Of a stretch of 64,000 nucleotides of DNA, positions 62,894 through 64,000 are shown piece after piece. Origin of the DNA: Melioribacteraceae bacterium (GTDB lineage Bacteria; Bacteroidota; Ignavibacteria; Ignavibacteriales; Melioribacteraceae); the NCBI GenBank assembly GCA_021647785.1, contig JAKIUC010000002.1, positions 1 through 64,000 of the forward strand, in the 5' to 3' direction. Within the stretch, counting starts at the first letter, position 1. Each line of letters opens with the position of its first letter. A program made the position numbers and the translations under genes. The notes under the pieces are model-generated. The model had not been told where the DNA came from. It saw nothing but the letters and a program-made list of their open reading frames with translations, and ran no database searches.

Positions 62894-64000
62894 GTGCAGA
62901 GTTTATCAAAAAAATATTTGATTCTTACATTACTTGGAGTTTTTACAATACTCCTAATTGGAGTTCTATCACCAAAGATAGTTGAATCCTATTCGTCAAA
63001 CTGGAACAGCGAATTTGAGCAAATAAAAAGTAACATTACAGAGAGAGTTAGCGAAAAAATTTTTAATAAAGAGGAGACCATAACAAAACTTTCGAGTGAG
63101 ATAGTAAATCAAACGAGTGAGAGAAGCAATGTAAGCAGCATAGAATTCTTAGAGATAATTACATCCAATGTTTTTAAAAAAGTTTCAATAAATATTTTTA
63201 ATTCTGATAACAAACTAATTGGATGGAATAAAGATAGAGTAATTAATATCAAGAAATTAGAAGCTCTTAAAGAGGAACATTCGGGTGGCGGTGTTTTCTT
63301 CCTGAAAACACCATTAGTGATATATTTGGCGAAAATAGATTTCAGTAATAGTTATCTAATAATGAGTGCAATTCCAATCGAGAAAAGATATAGAATTTCA
63401 CAGTCAGATTTTGATGAGATAAGTCTTACAAAAGAGTTGAAAAATGAATTTGATGCTAATATTACTATTAAATATGATACATTAGAGAATTTTAATAATG
63501 GTATAAAAATTCGGAATAGTGCTGGGTCTCAAATAGGCTCGCTAATAATTGCAAATATTAGCAGAGATGCAGATGTTGCAAAACTTGCAAAAAATATTGA
63601 GTTAATTCAATCTATGTTTTTAATCTTAACTCTTTTCTTTCTCCTTTTATGGATTTATCAAAAAGTTAAAAATAAAGAAGAACTTATTAAACTAAGTTTT
63701 TTAATCTTGTCAATTTTATTTTTACGATTTCTTTTTTACTGGTTAAATCTTGTCGAATTATTAAACTTTTCCAATTTGGTAAATCCCATCTATTTTTCTT
63801 CCACTTTTGGAGATGGAATAACTAAGTCGCCTCTTGAATTATTTATTACAATAATAACTGTTCTCATAATTGTTTATAAACTTTATAAATACATAAACAA
63901 ACTATCAAAAAATAATTATTCGAATAGCAAAATAATTTTTGCTGCAATTTTATTCTCATCTCTTTCTGTGCTGTTGTACAACTCGTTTGCGTCAACTGTT
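62894..64000 (+). CDS. Large membrane protein, likely sensor kinase N-terminus (cut by window end)
   Basis: A GTG at 62894 opens a frame that runs without a stop to the window end (369 codons). The protein starts with a membrane helix (about 8-28, LILTLLGVFTILLIGVLS). An extracytoplasmic region follows (about 30-232), helical at first and then with a Cache-like beta pattern. At least four more hydrophobic segments follow (about 237-255, 262-282, 312-330 and 348-365). The layout of one sensor loop followed by a multi-helix block is seen in large membrane sensor kinases of this group. No catalytic domain lies within the window, so the function is uncertain. Confidence 0.6.
   Translation, partial: MQSLSKKYLILTLLGVFTILLIGVLSPKIVESYSSNWNSEFEQIKSNITERVSEKIFNKEETITKLSSEIVNQTSERSNVSSIEFLEIITSNVFKKVSINIFNSDNKLIGWNKDRVINIKKLEALKEEHSGGGVFFLKTPLVIYLAKIDFSNSYLIMSAIPIEKRYRISQSDFDEISLTKELKNEFDANITIKYDTLENFNNGIKIRNSAGSQIGSLIIANISRDADVAKLAKNIELIQSMFLILTLFFLLLWIYQKVKNKEELIKLSFLILSILFLRFLFYWLNLVELLNFSNLVNPIYFSSTFGDGITKSPLELFITIITVLIIVYKLYKYINKLSKNNYSNSKIIFAAILFSSLSVLLYNSFASTV

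Overview
This is an AT-rich window of about two-thirds A+T from a Gram-negative bacterium of the Bacteroidota/Chlorobiota/Ignavibacteriota group, most likely an Ignavibacteria-like lineage. The evidence is gene content and signals. There is a remnant of a type IX secretion (T9SS) sorting tail, a two-component-type propeller protein, LolA, OmpA and DUF4783 envelope proteins, many PAS-rich kinases, TTG/GTG starts, and a promoter matching the Bacteroidetes TTTG / TAnnTTTG pattern. The lineage is inferred; no rRNA gene is present.

Layout. 1-3.0 kb: a propeller protein on the minus strand that runs to the window edge, an aldo/keto reductase, and a decayed T9SS-type tail. 3.1-14.9 kb: an information-processing run, rimP-nusA-infB-rbfA-truB-ribF-rpsO-pnp-dusB-rng. 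15-26.5 kb: metabolism and envelope genes (transaldolase, gcvT, comB, ftsK, lolA, a flippase-like membrane protein, an outer-membrane barrel, uppP, a cyclophilin lipoprotein, an NSS amino-acid transporter with its tiny MetS-like partner, and holA). 26.5-28.6 kb: an ECF sigma factor and its likely anti-sigma partner between two large nested palindromic elements.

28.7-46.2 kb: a plus-strand battery of sensor kinases and receivers (two PAS kinases, a PAS/GAF protein without a kinase domain, a 1429-residue hybrid kinase, a receiver-kinase and a receiver-CheB). This battery is interrupted by a BsuBI/PstI-like restriction-modification operon with its own controller gene. The R-M operon is bounded like an integron gene cassette: it begins at GTTAGGC and ends with a 64-bp attC-like fold, and no integrase is in the window. 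This is the most unusual finding here.

46.2-56.6 kb: a minus-strand chemosensory operon (receiver-PP2C phosphatase, HATPase-STAS fusion, CheA with receiver, CheW, two MCPs, CheB). It couples a Che array to a partner-switching module; no cheR or motility gene is in the window. 57-64 kb: an OmpA-family protein, a pyrR-pyrB-pyrC operon with a leader hairpin that can hide the pyrR ribosome-binding site, a fibronectin-type lipoprotein, a DUF4783 protein, and the start of a large membrane protein cut by the window end.

No rRNA, tRNA, CRISPR array or transposase gene was recognised. Domain boundaries and functions come from reading motifs by eye, without database searches.
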